DNA of 13,138 nt, from NCBI GenBank assembly GCA_015257705.1, contig JABZJR010000011.1, positions 1-13,138 on the forward strand, read 5' to 3'. Source of the DNA: Nanosynbacter sp. GTDB lineage: Bacteria; Patescibacteriota; Saccharimonadia; Saccharimonadales; Saccharimonadaceae. This document shows positions 13,046 to 13,138 of this stretch, one piece after another. Each line of letters begins with the position of its first letter. Within the stretch, counting starts at the first letter, position 1. Below the pieces are notes generated by a model. The model ran no database searches. It was not told the origin of the DNA and saw only the letters and a list, made by a program, of their open reading frames with translations. A program made the position numbers and the translations under genes.

Positions 13046-13051
13046 AGAAAA

Positions 13052-13138
13052 ATGGAAGAAGTGAGGGAAACGACTGATATTTTTTTGTGGGCAAATCAAA
13101 ATGACGCAAAAAAGAATGATTTACAGATAGAGCTGTTC
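13052..13138 (+). CDS. Unknown protein, N-terminal 29 residues (runs off right edge)
   Basis: An open frame starts with ATG six bases after a TGCTATACT box and continues to the window end. The visible residues (MEEVRETTDIFLWANQNDAK, then KNDLQIELF) are charged and soluble-looking, with no signal peptide. The family cannot be recognised from this fragment. The promoter position is the main support for it being a real gene. Confidence 0.55.
   Translation, partial: MEEVRETTDIFLWANQNDAKKNDLQIELF

Noticed and set aside
1..13138. tRNA, rRNA, CRISPR arrays, riboswitches, insertion sequences
   Set aside because: I looked through the short intergenic gaps and saw no cloverleaf pairing, regular spaced repeats, long leaders or transposase genes.
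1..13138. Alternative genetic code (UGA as glycine, as in some Patescibacteria)
   Set aside because: Recognised genes end at TGA as well as TAA and TAG (for example xseA and the kinase end in TGA) at the expected lengths, so the standard code applies.

Overview
The window looks like a compact bacterial chromosome segment, most probably from a Saccharibacteria (TM7) or related Patescibacteria genome. The reasons are the small and trimmed versions of housekeeping proteins (XseA of 366 aa, a sensor-less histidine kinase, a RecO without zinc cysteines), a Trm11-like tRNA methyltransferase of archaeal type, a set of short lineage-specific unknown proteins, overlapping or near-abutting genes, and the standard genetic code. 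This placement comes from protein recognition by eye; no database search was possible. There is no gene-free stretch longer than 300 bases, and I see no tRNA, rRNA, CRISPR array, insertion sequence or convincing intrinsic terminator.

Layout. Bases 1-408 (minus strand) hold the N-terminal part of a Trm11-like methyltransferase. All other genes are on the plus strand. A 38-bp divergent promoter region leads into a flippase-like membrane protein, xseA and xseB (447-2776), which overlap one another. Next come a single-pass membrane-anchored unknown protein (2817-3476), a histidine kinase / response regulator / recO cluster with overlapping genes (3512-5260), and glyS (5336-6679) with its own leader. 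Bases 6725-7342 are an AT-rich island (about 30% GC by hand count) encoding a SAP-domain protein of Firmicutes type, probably acquired by transfer. Then follow a Nudix hydrolase (7472-7963), two overlapping unknown genes that look like diverged paralogues (8002-9091), a short-chain dehydrogenase (9116-9784), yvcK/glmR (9811-10827), a divergent RelA/SpoT-like protein (10893-12578), rnhA-type RNase HI (12587-13012), and the first 29 codons of an unknown gene at the right edge.

The most striking signal is regulatory. Twelve genes have a recognisable -10 box close upstream. In ten of them only 6-8 bases separate the box from the start codon, which places the transcription start at or next to the A of ATG. 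These mRNAs should be leaderless. The -10 box is usually preceded by TGn (extended -10). By contrast, several genes inside transcription units, the transferred SAP gene and glyS use Shine-Dalgarno sequences. glyS alone has a real 5' leader, of about 45 nt, containing an AUG-UGA start-stop pair and a small hairpin beside the ribosome binding site. The -10 logic also corrects several start codons (447, 7472, 9811).

Functionally the window mixes DNA repair (xseAB, recO, rnhA), translation (glyS, Trm11-like), envelope functions (flippase-like protein, YvcK) and signalling (two-component pair, RelA/SpoT-like protein). The best candidates for undescribed biology are the leaderless promoter architecture, the HD-less RelA/SpoT relative, the tandem unknown pair and the stand-alone kinase/regulator pair joined to recO.
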